Made by a program: the position numbers and the translations under genes. From contig DJWG01000060.1 in the NCBI GenBank assembly GCA_002440945.1, positions 1,008 to 6,126 on the forward strand: 5,119 nt of DNA, written 5' to 3'. Below are positions 1 through 5,119 of this stretch, one piece after another. Below the pieces are notes generated by a model that did no database searches, had not been told where the DNA came from, and saw nothing but the letters and a program-made list of their open reading frames with translations. Positions within the stretch are counted from its first letter, which is position 1. Every line of letters begins with the position of its first letter. The DNA comes from Rhodobacteraceae bacterium UBA6236 (GTDB taxonomy: Bacteria > Pseudomonadota > Alphaproteobacteria > Rhodobacterales > Rhodobacteraceae).

Positions 1-68
1 CTCGAACCTCCACGCCTTGCGGCACTGGTACCTGAAACCAGCGCGTCTACCAATTCCGCCATCTGGGC
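1..68 (-). tRNA. tRNA-Leu (anticodon CAG), 3' end missing
   Basis: Read on the minus strand from position 68, the sequence has a 7-nt 5' acceptor strand (GCCCAGA), then TG and a D-arm with GCGG and AATTGGTAGACGC, as in bacterial tRNA-Leu. The anticodon arm is stem CTGGT, loop TTCAGGT and stem ACCAG, giving anticodon CAG, which reads CUG leucine codons. A long variable arm with pairing GCC/GGC follows, as expected of a class II tRNA such as leucine. The T-arm starts with GGAGG and TTCGAG, where the window ends. The rest of the T-stem, the 3' acceptor strand and any encoded CCA lie outside the window. CUG is normally the dominant leucine codon in such high-GC genomes, so this should be a major tRNA. 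Confidence 0.95.
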
Positions 69-85
69 GATGTCGTGGGGGCGGA

Positions 86-112
86 TGTATAGCGACCCGT
101 GGGGGCTGTCAA
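86..112 (-). promoter_or_regulatory. Likely sigma-70 promoter of tRNA-Leu
   Basis: On the minus strand a perfect -35 hexamer TTGACA (112-107) is followed by TATACA (91-86), close to the TATAAT consensus. The spacer is 15 bp, shorter than the usual 17; TACATC at 89-84 would give 17 bp with a poorer hexamer. The stretch between the -10 and the mature tRNA 5' end at 68 is GC-rich, resembling the discriminators of stable-RNA promoters under stringent control. A T-rich stretch just upstream of the -35 could act as an UP element. Transcription would start near 79, leaving a leader of about ten bases for RNase P to remove. Confidence 0.7.
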
Positions 113-140
113 CGGCCCGAAAGGGAAAATCTGCAAATCC

Positions 141-158
141 TTTCGGATGGGTCCGAAA
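141..158. repeat. Inverted repeat, 7-bp arms, 4-nt loop
   Basis: TTTCGGA at 141-147 and TCCGAAA at 152-158 are exact reverse complements around the loop TGGG. It lies between the divergent tRNA-Leu promoter and the NDUFA9-like gene, upstream of both. It could be a protein-binding site or a small hairpin. There is no T-run on either side to make it a terminator. The pairing is seen directly; the function is unknown. Confidence 0.5.
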
Positions 159-162
159 TGCG

Positions 163-186
163 CGCCGCACCCGCAAGGTTGCGGCG
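163..186. repeat. Inverted repeat, 7-bp GC-rich arms
   Basis: CGCCGCA at 163-169 pairs exactly with TGCGGCG at 180-186. An alternative, mutually exclusive pairing is CCGCAA (171-176) with TTGCGG (179-184). The two options share the same 3' bases. In GC-rich DNA such pairings arise easily, so the functional weight is low. Confidence 0.35.
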
Positions 187-206
187 GATTGTACAATCAT
201 TCCGCC
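183..206. repeat. 12-bp perfect palindrome within a wider inverted repeat
   Basis: GATTGTACAATC at 187-198 is a perfect 12-bp palindrome. It overlaps a wider inverted repeat in which GGCGGA (183-188) pairs with TCCGCC (201-206). The short AT-rich core stands out from its GC-rich surroundings and looks like a dimeric-regulator operator. It lies about 60 bp upstream of the NDUFA9-like start codon, where a regulator of that gene could bind. No regulator family is recognised from the site. Confidence 0.4.
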
Positions 207-265
207 TTGTTCCCCCTGCGGCACGGCGCTAATTGTGGTCTGAACAAAAGCGGAGATAACGGTCG

Positions 266-1276
266 ATGGCGCAGCTTGTCACGATTTTCGGCGGTTCCGG
301 CTTTGTCGGGCGCTACATCGCCCGCCGGCTGGCGAAACAGGGCTGGCGGATCCGTGTCGCGGTTCGCCGTCCGAACGAGGCGCTGTTCGTGAAGCCTTAC
401 GGTGCCGTGGGGCAGGTCGAACCCGTGCTGTGCAACATCCGTGACGATCTGTCGGTGCGCGCGGCGATGCAGGGGGCGGATGCGGTCATCAACTGCGTCG
501 GCACCTTCGACCGGGGCGGCAAGAACAACTTCGATGCCGTGCAGGTCCGCGGCGCCTCGCGCATCGCGCGGATCGCCCGGGAAGAAGGCGTGGGGCGTCT
601 GGTGCACATCTCGGCCATCGGCGCCGATCCCCACGGCCCGTCGCACTATGCAGTGAGCAAGGGCGAAGGCGAAGCCGCGATCCTGTCGAACTACCCCGGC
701 GCGGTGATCCTGCGTCCTTCGGTGATCTTCGGAACCGAAGACAAGTTCCTCAATCGCTTTGCCGGCATGACGAAGATGGGTCCGATCCTGCCGCTGATCG
801 GCGGCAAGAGCCGCTTCCAGCCGGTCTATGTGGAAGACGTGGCCAAGGCCGCCGTCAAGGCCGCGAACGGCGACGTTCCCGCCGGGATCTATGAACTGGG
901 CGGCCCCGATGTCCTGACCCTGCGCGAGATCGTCGGGCAGATCCTGTCGTCGATCTATCGCCGCCGTCTGGTGATCAACCTGCCGCTCTGGATCGGTTCG
1001 ATCATCGGCACGGTGCTGGACGTGGTGTCGATCTTCACCGGTCGTCTGTTCCGCAACACGATCCTGACTGCGGATCAGGTCCGCAGCCTGCGCCATGACA
1101 CCATCGTCGGACCCGAGGCGAAGGGCTTTGCCGATCTGGGCATCACCCCCACCCCGATGAGCGCGGTGATCGCCGACTACCTGTGGCGCTTCCGCCCTTC
1201 AGGCCAGTACGACGACATCAAGGCTTCGGCCAAGAACCTTCAGCCCCTGCCGGAGCGTACCGTCTCGGGGCAGTGA
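266..1276 (+). CDS. NDUFA9-like complex I accessory protein, NAD(P)-binding SDR-type
   Basis: This 336-residue protein belongs to the atypical short-chain dehydrogenase/reductase group that includes NDUFA9, the 39-kDa accessory subunit of respiratory complex I. The N-terminus has the Rossmann dinucleotide-binding motif FGGSGFVG (residues 8-15), and R34-R35 after the second strand would favour an NADPH phosphate. An SDR-like YAVSK motif (Y128, K132) follows strand RLVHIS (111-116), and RPSVIFG (150-156) and QPVYVEDVA (185-193) are typical of the family. In mitochondria NDUFA9 binds NADPH and appears structural rather than catalytic. The same role at the inner face of the membrane is inferred here. 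A fairly hydrophobic stretch at about 236-258 may touch the membrane. The ATG at 266 has GGAG at 252-255, a rather long 10-nt spacing. The gene stands alone, with no nuo genes in view. A general NAD(P)-dependent epimerase remains possible. Confidence 0.85.
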   Translation: MAQLVTIFGGSGFVGRYIARRLAKQGWRIRVAVRRPNEALFVKPYGAVGQVEPVLCNIRDDLSVRAAMQGADAVINCVGTFDRGGKNNFDAVQVRGASRIARIAREEGVGRLVHISAIGADPHGPSHYAVSKGEGEAAILSNYPGAVILRPSVIFGTEDKFLNRFAGMTKMGPILPLIGGKSRFQPVYVEDVAKAAVKAANGDVPAGIYELGGPDVLTLREIVGQILSSIYRRRLVINLPLWIGSIIGTVLDVVSIFTGRLFRNTILTADQVRSLRHDTIVGPEAKGFADLGITPTPMSAVIADYLWRFRPSGQYDDIKASAKNLQPLPERTVSGQ

Positions 1277-1287
1277 TCGGCGCTGTC

Positions 1288-1316
1288 TTGCCACTGTGAT
1301 GGGCCTTCCCTAGTTT
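1288..1316 (+). promoter_or_regulatory. Possible sigma-70 promoter of uppP
   Basis: TTGCCA at 1288-1293 matches the -35 consensus at five of six bases. It is followed after exactly 17 bp by TAGTTT at 1311-1316, which matches the -10 consensus at only three of six. Transcription would begin near 1323, about 30 bases before the uppP ATG. Such a transcript would lack the 5' arm of the hairpin described at 1302-1346. Assigned by eye only. Confidence 0.35.
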
Positions 1317-1351
1317 GCGCCGCGCGCATTCAGCCTTGGGAAGGCCTTTTT
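1302..1351 (+). terminator. Hairpin with T-run abutting the uppP start; terminator or Shine-Dalgarno-masking leader
   Basis: GGCCTTCCC (1302-1310) pairs perfectly over 9 bp with GGGAAGGCC (1338-1346), and five T residues follow at 1347-1351. The 27-nt interior contains a second small hairpin, TGCGC (1316-1320) with GCGCA (1324-1328) around CGC. The stem plus T-run resembles a rho-independent terminator for the upstream NDUFA9-like gene. However, the 3' arm also contains GGGAAGG (1338-1344), the only good Shine-Dalgarno for uppP, 8 nt before its ATG at 1353. On read-through RNA the structure would therefore stop transcription or hide the uppP ribosome site. The long outer loop makes it an imperfect terminator. 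Confidence 0.55.
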
Positions 1352-1352
1352 C

Positions 1353-2156
1353 ATGTCAGATACGACGCTCGTTTCGCTGTTTCTCGGATTTCTCGAGGGA
1401 CTGACGGAATTCCTGCCGGTTTCCTCGACCGGTCATCTGCTGCTGGCGGGGCATTTCCTGGGCTTTGAAAGCGCCGGAAAGACCTTCGAGGTGGTGATCC
1501 AGCTGGGCGCGATCCTGGCGATCCTGGGGGTCTACGCCACCAGGCTGATCGCGGTCTTCCGCGCCGCGCCCCATGATCCCGATGCCCGGCGCTTCATCCT
1601 GTCGGTGCTGCTTGCCTTCCTGCCCGCGGTGGTGGTGGGCGTGCTTGCCCATGACATCATCAAGAACGTGCTGTTCGAAACCCCGAAGCTGATCGCCCTG
1701 ATGCTGATCGTCGGCGGCGTGATCCTCTTGATCGTCGACCGCCTGCCCCTTAGCCCCCGGCACGACAACGCGATGCGCTTTTCGCTGCCGATGGCGTTCG
1801 CGATCGGCGTGATCCAGTGCCTTGCGATGATCCCCGGCGTTTCCCGATCGGGCTCGACCATCGTGGGCGCGCTTTTGATGGGCGCGTCCAAGCGCGCTGC
1901 GGCCGAATTTTCGTTCTTCCTGTCGATGCCCACCATGGCCGCGGCCTTTGCCTACGACCTTTACAAGAACCGCGACGTGCTGGACGCCAGCGCCATGGGC
2001 GAAATCGCCCTGGGCTTCGTTGCCGCGATGATCACGGCGGTGATCGTGGTCCGGGTGGTGCTGAACTACATCTCGCGCCACGGCTTCGCGCTGTTCGGAT
2101 GGTGGCGAATCATCGTCGGCGGCCTCGCCTTGGCGGCGCTTTATGCAGGCTACTGA
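1353..2156 (+). CDS. uppP: Undecaprenyl-diphosphatase UppP (BacA family)
   Basis: UppP removes one phosphate from undecaprenyl diphosphate at the inner membrane, giving the undecaprenyl phosphate that carries peptidoglycan and other polysaccharide precursors. Extra activity is known to give bacitracin resistance. The 267-residue length is normal for the family. Both signature regions are intact: [14 protein letters not shown] (residues 15-28), with acidic residues E15 and E19 and H28, and PGVSRSGST (161-169), with the conserved R165. [12 protein letters not shown] (45-56) and the EFSFFLSMP segment (185-193) are also typical. Hydrophobic segments recur along the chain (for example 83-99, 113-128, 146-160, 217-237 and 250-267), fitting a polytopic membrane protein. 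The ATG start fits the E. coli-like N-terminus and has GGGAAGG 8 nt upstream. The gene appears to be a single-gene unit. The TGA stop lies inside a small inverted repeat. Confidence 0.97.
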   Translation: MSDTTLVSLFLGFLEGLTEFLPVSSTGHLLLAGHFLGFESAGKTFEVVIQLGAILAILGVYATRLIAVFRAAPHDPDARRFILSVLLAFLPAVVVGVLAHDIIKNVLFETPKLIALMLIVGGVILLIVDRLPLSPRHDNAMRFSLPMAFAIGVIQCLAMIPGVSRSGSTIVGALLMGASKRAAAEFSFFLSMPTMAAAFAYDLYKNRDVLDASAMGEIALGFVAAMITAVIVVRVVLNYISRHGFALFGWWRIIVGGLALAALYAGY

Positions 2157-2167
2157 CCGATAGGTCA
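2154..2167. repeat. Inverted repeat overlapping the uppP stop codon
   Basis: TGACC at 2154-2158 is the reverse complement of GGTCA at 2163-2167 around GATA. The TGA of the first arm is the uppP stop codon. No T-run follows, so it is a poor terminator. Its right half is the first copy of the ATAGGTCA element repeated at 2234-2241. Confidence 0.4.
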
Positions 2168-2241
2168 TATCTGTTTACTTACTTTCTGCCTAAAAAATCA
2201 TCACGAACGAATGTGGATGCAGATTTCCGATATATAGGTCA
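2157..2241. repeat. Two copies of a CCGAT...AGGTCA element bracketing the intergenic region
   Basis: CCGAT directly followed by AGGTCA occurs at 2157-2167. CCGAT, ATAT, then AGGTCA occurs at 2227-2241. The shared 8-mer ATAGGTCA begins at 2160 and 2234, 74 bp apart, close to seven helical turns. The two copies sit at the ends of the AT-rich stretch upstream of gltD, where an operator pair for the glutamate synthase operon would be expected. The repeat is seen directly; the regulatory role is a guess. Confidence 0.4.
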
Positions 2242-2256
2242 GCAACTCTGACTTTT
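2236..2256 (+). terminator. Weak hairpin with short T-run
   Basis: GTCAG (2238-2242) pairs with CTGAC (2248-2252) around the loop CAACT. A G-U and an A-U pair could extend the stem to seven. TTTT at 2253-2256 follows. This could be a weak terminator for uppP or an attenuator-like element in the gltD leader. Its left arm overlaps the second AGGTCA copy, so it may instead be part of a protein-binding site. The stem is short and not GC-rich. Confidence 0.3.
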
Positions 2257-2299
2257 ACTGAAAGAAGGATCGCACTAGGAAAAGCGCAGCCGATGTGAT

Positions 2300-2305
2300 G
2301 GAGGG
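2300..2305 (+). promoter_or_regulatory. Shine-Dalgarno GGAGGG that sets the gltD start at TTG
   Basis: GGAGGG lies 7 nt before TTG at 2313-2315, an ideal spacing. The in-frame GTG (2295) and ATG (2298) lie just upstream of or touch this motif. Their own nearest candidate, AGGA ending near 2280, is about 14 nt or more away. Starting at TTG also gives the N-terminus MAKERMLQ, which matches my memory of related GltD proteins. The motif therefore argues for the TTG start. Confidence 0.7.
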
Positions 2306-2312
2306 CTGTGCC

Positions 2313-3749
2313 TTGGCCAAAGAACGCATGCTGCAATTCGTGACCGTGGCACGGGACATGCCCGAAAAGCGCGCGCCCAAGGATCGCGCGCAGGATTTCC
2401 ACGAGATCTACCGGGACTTCGCCGACCGCAAGGCGGCTGAACAGGCGGCGCGCTGTTCGCAATGCGGCGTGCCCTATTGCCAGTCGCATTGCCCGCTGCA
2501 CAACAATATCCCCGACTGGCTGCGCCTGACAGCGGCGGGCCGGTTGCAGGAAGCCTACGAGCTTAGCCAGGCGACGAACACATTCCCGGAAATCTGCGGT
2601 CGCATCTGCCCGCAGGACCGGCTTTGCGAAGGCAACTGCGTCATCGAACAATCGGGCCACGGCACGGTGACCATCGGCGCGATCGAGAAATACCTGACCG
2701 ATACCGCCTGGGAAAACGGCTGGGTGACGCCGGTGCGGCCGGGCGTCGACCGTTCCGACAGCGTCGGCATCATCGGCGCCGGCCCCGGCGGCCTGGCGGC
2801 TGCCGATGCGCTGCGCCGCGCCGGCGTGCAGGTGACGGTCTATGACCGCTACGACCGCGCGGGCGGCCTCATGACCTACGGTATCCCCGGCTTCAAGCTG
2901 GAAAAGGACGTGGTGATGCAGCGCATCGCCCAACTGGAACAGGGCGGCGTCCGCTTCGTCCTGAACTGCAATGTCGGCACCGATATCAGCTTCGACGCGA
3001 TCCGCGGCCAGCATGACGCGGTGCTGATCGCCACGGGCGTCTACAAGTCGCGCGACATCGGCGGCCCCGGCGCGGGTGCCAGGGGCATTGTCAGCGCGCT
3101 TGATTACCTGACGGCCTCCAACCGCAAGACCTTCGGAGATGATGTCCCCGAATTCGAGTCGGGCGAACTGAACGCAGCCGGCAAGCGCGTCGTCGTCATC
3201 GGCGGCGGCGATACGGCGATGGACTGCGTGCGGACCGCGATCCGGCAGGGTGCGACCTCGGTCAAGTGCCTCTATCGCCGCGACCGTGCCAACATGCCGG
3301 GCAGCCAGCGCGAAACCCAGAATGCCGAAGAAGAAGGCGTTGAATTCGTCTGGCTTTCCGCGCCGCAGGGCTTCACCGGCGGCACCACCGTCGATGGGGT
3401 GATGACCGAACGGATGCGCCTTGGCGCGCCAGATGTGACCGGCCGTCAGGCCCCCGAGGTGATCGAGGGATCGGCCTATGTCGAACCGGCGGAACTTGTG
3501 ATCAAGGCGCTGGGCTTCGAACCCGAAGACCTGCCGCGCCTTTGGAATACCGAAGGGCTGGAGGTCACGCGCTGGGGCACGATCAAGGCCGATTTCCGCA
3601 GCCACGCCACCAGCCTGCCGGGTGTCTATGCGGTGGGCGACATTGTGCGTGGCGCAAGCCTTGTCGTCTGGGCGATCCGCGATGGCCGCGAAGCGGCCGA
3701 CAGCATCCTGTCCTGGCTCGCGACTCCGGCGCAGGTGGCGGCGGAATGA
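2313..3749 (+). CDS. gltD: Glutamate synthase (NADPH) small subunit GltD
   Basis: GltD is the beta subunit of cytoplasmic NADPH-dependent glutamate synthase (GOGAT). It oxidises NADPH at an FAD and passes electrons through iron-sulfur clusters to GltB. From the TTG start it has 478 residues, normal for the family. The N-terminal domain has two four-cysteine groups, C48/C51/C56/C60 and C95/C99/C105/C109, the pattern that binds two 4Fe-4S clusters. The FAD-binding motif GAGPGG is at 155-160, the NADPH-binding motif IGGGDTAMD at 296-304, and a second flavin motif GVYAVGD at 437-443. All key residues are present. The in-frame GTG at 2295 would add six residues (MMEGCA) but lacks a well-spaced ribosome site. 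The stop overlaps the next start by 4 bp (ATGA), showing translational coupling. Related proteins such as PreT share the fold, but the nearby gltB settles the identity. Confidence 0.96.
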   Translation: MAKERMLQFVTVARDMPEKRAPKDRAQDFHEIYRDFADRKAAEQAARCSQCGVPYCQSHCPLHNNIPDWLRLTAAGRLQEAYELSQATNTFPEICGRICPQDRLCEGNCVIEQSGHGTVTIGAIEKYLTDTAWENGWVTPVRPGVDRSDSVGIIGAGPGGLAAADALRRAGVQVTVYDRYDRAGGLMTYGIPGFKLEKDVVMQRIAQLEQGGVRFVLNCNVGTDISFDAIRGQHDAVLIATGVYKSRDIGGPGAGARGIVSALDYLTASNRKTFGDDVPEFESGELNAAGKRVVVIGGGDTAMDCVRTAIRQGATSVKCLYRRDRANMPGSQRETQNAEEEGVEFVWLSAPQGFTGGTTVDGVMTERMRLGAPDVTGRQAPEVIEGSAYVEPAELVIKALGFEPEDLPRLWNTEGLEVTRWGTIKADFRSHATSLPGVYAVGDIVRGASLVVWAIRDGREAADSILSWLATPAQVAAE

Positions 3750-4474
3750 CCATGCGCCTGGCCCTCACCGCCCTTGCCCTTGGCCTTGCCACACCCGTTG
3801 CGGCGGCCGAGAAATTCACGCCCCCCGCGGGCTGCACCGTCTTTGCGACGGTCCAGCACAAAGGCTGCACCGTGTCCCAGCACTACCGCTGCGACAAGGA
3901 CCCGGCCGACCAGCAATGGTCACAGTTCAGCGATGCGAACGGCCCTTTCTTTGCCAGCCGCATCGACGGTGAAACCCGCTGGCTTGAAAGTCTGGATCTG
4001 CAAGAGGGCCGTCTGGAAAGCCTTGCCTCCGAGGCCGATCCGGCATCGTTTTCCGAACTTCTGAAAACCGGGCATGACAGCTACGACTTCACCCAGATCG
4101 ACAATACGGGCGCGGTGACGCGGTACGTCGGCGTTGACCGGTTGCTGGGGGAACCCGTTTCGATCAGCGGCCAGCCGCTGGAACGGACCGGATACGACAT
4201 CAAGGCCTATGACGCGGGTGGTGCCCTTCTTTGGCACCGGACGGGGACCGACCTGATCCACCGCGACTGGCGGCTGTTCTTCGGCGACCGCGAGCGGTTC
4301 GAGAACAGCGCCGGTGACGTGGTCGAAAGCGCCAGCACCCCGGTCCTGATTTCGCTACCGGGTGACAAGGGCTTTCTGGCGGCCAAGCCGGAATTCGACT
4401 GCGACATGATGATGACCCGCGCGACCCCGCTCGCCGCACCCCATTCGACGGAGACACGCCATGACGGAATTTGA
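3746..4474 (+). CDS. Exported protein of unknown function between gltD and gltB
   Basis: I do not recognise this 242-residue protein. It starts with a clear Sec-type signal peptide: MTMR, a hydrophobic stretch LALTALALGLATPVAAA, and a likely cut after A21, before EKF. The mature part, about 221 residues, has cysteines at C30, C41, C49 and C219, an even number that could form two disulfides in the periplasm. It is rich in charged and aromatic residues with no later transmembrane segment. A repetitive beta-like texture (for example YDIKAYDAGGALLWHRTG, 150-167) suggests a mostly beta fold, but this is only an impression. ATG at 3746 overlaps the gltD stop as ATGA; a second in-frame ATG at 3752 would shorten the product by two residues. 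Its last 14 bases overlap gltB, so it is firmly in the operon. Base composition matches its neighbours, giving no sign of recent transfer. Confidence 0.85.
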   Translation: MTMRLALTALALGLATPVAAAEKFTPPAGCTVFATVQHKGCTVSQHYRCDKDPADQQWSQFSDANGPFFASRIDGETRWLESLDLQEGRLESLASEADPASFSELLKTGHDSYDFTQIDNTGAVTRYVGVDRLLGEPVSISGQPLERTGYDIKAYDAGGALLWHRTGTDLIHRDWRLFFGDRERFENSAGDVVESASTPVLISLPGDKGFLAAKPEFDCDMMMTRATPLAAPHSTETRHDGI

Positions 4475-5119
4475 TGCAAACTGGGTCGCCGCCGAAGAAG
4501 CCCGCCGCGCCTGGATGGATGCCCACAGCCTTTACCGGACCGAGGATGAACATTCCTCCTGCGGGGTGGGGCTGGTGGTGTCGATCAGCGGCAAGCCGAG
4601 CCGCAAGGTGGTCCAGCACGGCATCGACGCGCTGAAGGCCGTCTGGCACCGCGGCGCGGTCGATGCCGATGGCAAGACCGGTGACGGCGCGGGCATCCAC
4701 GTCCAGATTCCGGTCAAGTTCTTCTACGACCAGGTGCGCCGCACCGGCCACGAACCCGCCGCGCACAAGCTGATCGCGGTGGGTCAGGTCTTCCTGCCCC
4801 GCACCGATTTCGGCGCGCAGGAACGCTGCCGGACCATCGTCGAAACCGAAGTCCTGCGCCTTGGGCACTACATCTACGGCTGGCGGCACGTTCCGGTGAA
4901 TACCGAAGTGCTGGGCGAAAAGGCCAATGCCACCCGGCCGGAAATCGAACAGATCCTGATCCGCTGCGACCGTGACATCGACAGCGAAGCCTTTGAACGC
5001 GAACTTTACATCATTCGCCGCCGGATCGAGAAAGCCGTGATCGCGGCGCAGATTTCCGGCATGTACATCTGTTCGCTGTCCTGCCGGTCGGTGATCTACA
5101 AGGGCATGATGCTGGCCGA
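4461..5119 (+). CDS. gltB: Glutamate synthase (NADPH) large subunit GltB, N-terminal part
   Basis: GltB, the alpha subunit of glutamate synthase, hydrolyses glutamine, channels the ammonia and reductively aminates 2-oxoglutarate to give glutamate. Only the first 219 of roughly 1,500 residues are in the window; the frame is open to the last base. The visible part is the class II glutamine amidotransferase domain. The family's nucleophilic cysteine is C34 in HSSCGVGLV, so a 33-residue propeptide is expected to be cut off to expose it. HRGAVDADGKTGDGAG (63-78) is the usual substrate-pocket motif, and SGMYICSLSCRSVIYKGM (199-216) is also a GltB hallmark. The ATG has GGAG at 4450-4453, 7 nt upstream, inside the preceding gene, and overlaps that gene's end by 14 bp, indicating coupled translation. 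The FMN and 3Fe-4S regions lie beyond the window. Confidence 0.97.
   Translation, partial: MTEFDANWVAAEEARRAWMDAHSLYRTEDEHSSCGVGLVVSISGKPSRKVVQHGIDALKAVWHRGAVDADGKTGDGAGIHVQIPVKFFYDQVRRTGHEPAAHKLIAVGQVFLPRTDFGAQERCRTIVETEVLRLGHYIYGWRHVPVNTEVLGEKANATRPEIEQILIRCDRDIDSEAFERELYIIRRRIEKAVIAAQISGMYICSLSCRSVIYKGMMLA

Larger units (their letters stand above)
2168..2312 (+). other. AT-rich leader and probable promoter region of the gltD operon
   Basis: Roughly 2160-2260 is much richer in A and T than the rest of the window, including an A6 run at 2192-2197 and TATATA at 2231-2236. This fits a promoter region for the operon that starts with gltD. TATATA would serve as a -10, but no acceptable -35 lies 16-18 bp upstream, so I do not place an exact promoter; an activator-dependent one is possible. 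I looked for NtrC-, FNR- and sigma-54-type sites and found none that is convincing. The last 50 bases hold the purine-rich stretches GAAAGAAGGA and AGGAAAA, neither well placed for the chosen gltD start. Confidence 0.45.

Noticed and set aside
207..235. Promoter for the NDUFA9-like gene (TTGTTC, 17 bp, TAATTG)
   Set aside because: The spacing is ideal, but the -10 matches the consensus at only two of six positions, so I did not list it.
1..265. Integration site or prophage remnant at the tRNA-Leu gene
   Set aside because: tRNA genes are common attachment sites, but the side visible here is the 5' end, while integration normally uses the 3' end. No integrase or direct repeat of the tRNA is seen.
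197..1096. 299-codon open frame on the minus strand opposite the NDUFA9-like gene
   Set aside because: Antisense shadow with biased Asp/His/Arg/Ala composition. The plus-strand frame carries a clear Rossmann motif.
1356..2168. 270-codon open frame on the minus strand opposite uppP
   Set aside because: It mirrors a membrane protein gene, giving a strongly hydrophilic His/Asp/Gln-rich translation with no known motif.
2211..2237. Short leader peptide frame MWMQISDI upstream of gltD
   Set aside because: No Shine-Dalgarno precedes it, it contains no run of a regulatory amino acid, and no alternative terminator pairing is evident after it.
2190..3605. Long open frame (471 codons) on the minus strand opposite gltD
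   Set aside because: It lies fully antisense to gltD, whose domains and motifs are all intact. The translation has no recognisable motif and the Ala/His/Arg/Asp-rich composition typical of antisense frames in high-GC genes.
3542..3745. N-terminal extension of the gene at 3746 back into gltD
   Set aside because: The extension would be read from inside gltD in another frame and would bury the clear signal peptide. The ATG at 3746 overlapping the gltD stop is a natural coupled start.
4200..4889. 229-codon open frame on the minus strand across the unknown gene and gltB
   Set aside because: It spans the junction of two well-supported plus-strand genes and shows only antisense-like composition.

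Overview
This window looks like ordinary chromosomal backbone of a high-GC alphaproteobacterium. Rhodobacterales (Rhodobacter/Paracoccus-like) is the best guess, from GC-rich third positions, an NDUFA9-type complex I accessory protein, and glutamate synthase sequences that read like that group. The lineage is inferred from the look of the proteins, not from a search. I see no mobile element, CRISPR array, toxin or defence gene, and no convincing new multi-gene system. The less ordinary content is an unrecognised exported protein inside the glutamate synthase operon and several regulatory-looking structures between genes.

Layout. Positions 1-68 (minus strand) hold most of a tRNA-Leu with anticodon CAG, cut by the window edge. 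Its probable promoter lies at 86-112. The space to the next gene contains three inverted repeats at 141-206. An NDUFA9-like NAD(P)-binding Rossmann/SDR protein follows on the plus strand (266-1276). After a 76-bp gap with a hairpin, T-run and possible promoter comes uppP (1353-2156), the undecaprenyl-diphosphatase that recycles the cell-wall lipid carrier. A relatively AT-rich 156-bp gap (2157-2312) has a repeated CCGAT...AGGTCA element and a weak hairpin, and separates uppP from the glutamate synthase genes.

The glutamate synthase operon is gltD (2313-3749, best read from a TTG start), an exported protein of unknown function (3746-4474) and gltB (4461 to beyond the window end). The three genes overlap (4 bp, then 14 bp), so they are almost certainly co-transcribed and translationally coupled. 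GltD passes electrons from NADPH to GltB. GltB releases ammonia from glutamine and adds it to 2-oxoglutarate. The middle protein has a signal peptide and four cysteines, so it should leave the cytoplasm where GltB and GltD work; its role is open.

The long reading frames on the minus strand opposite these genes are antisense shadows and are not annotated.
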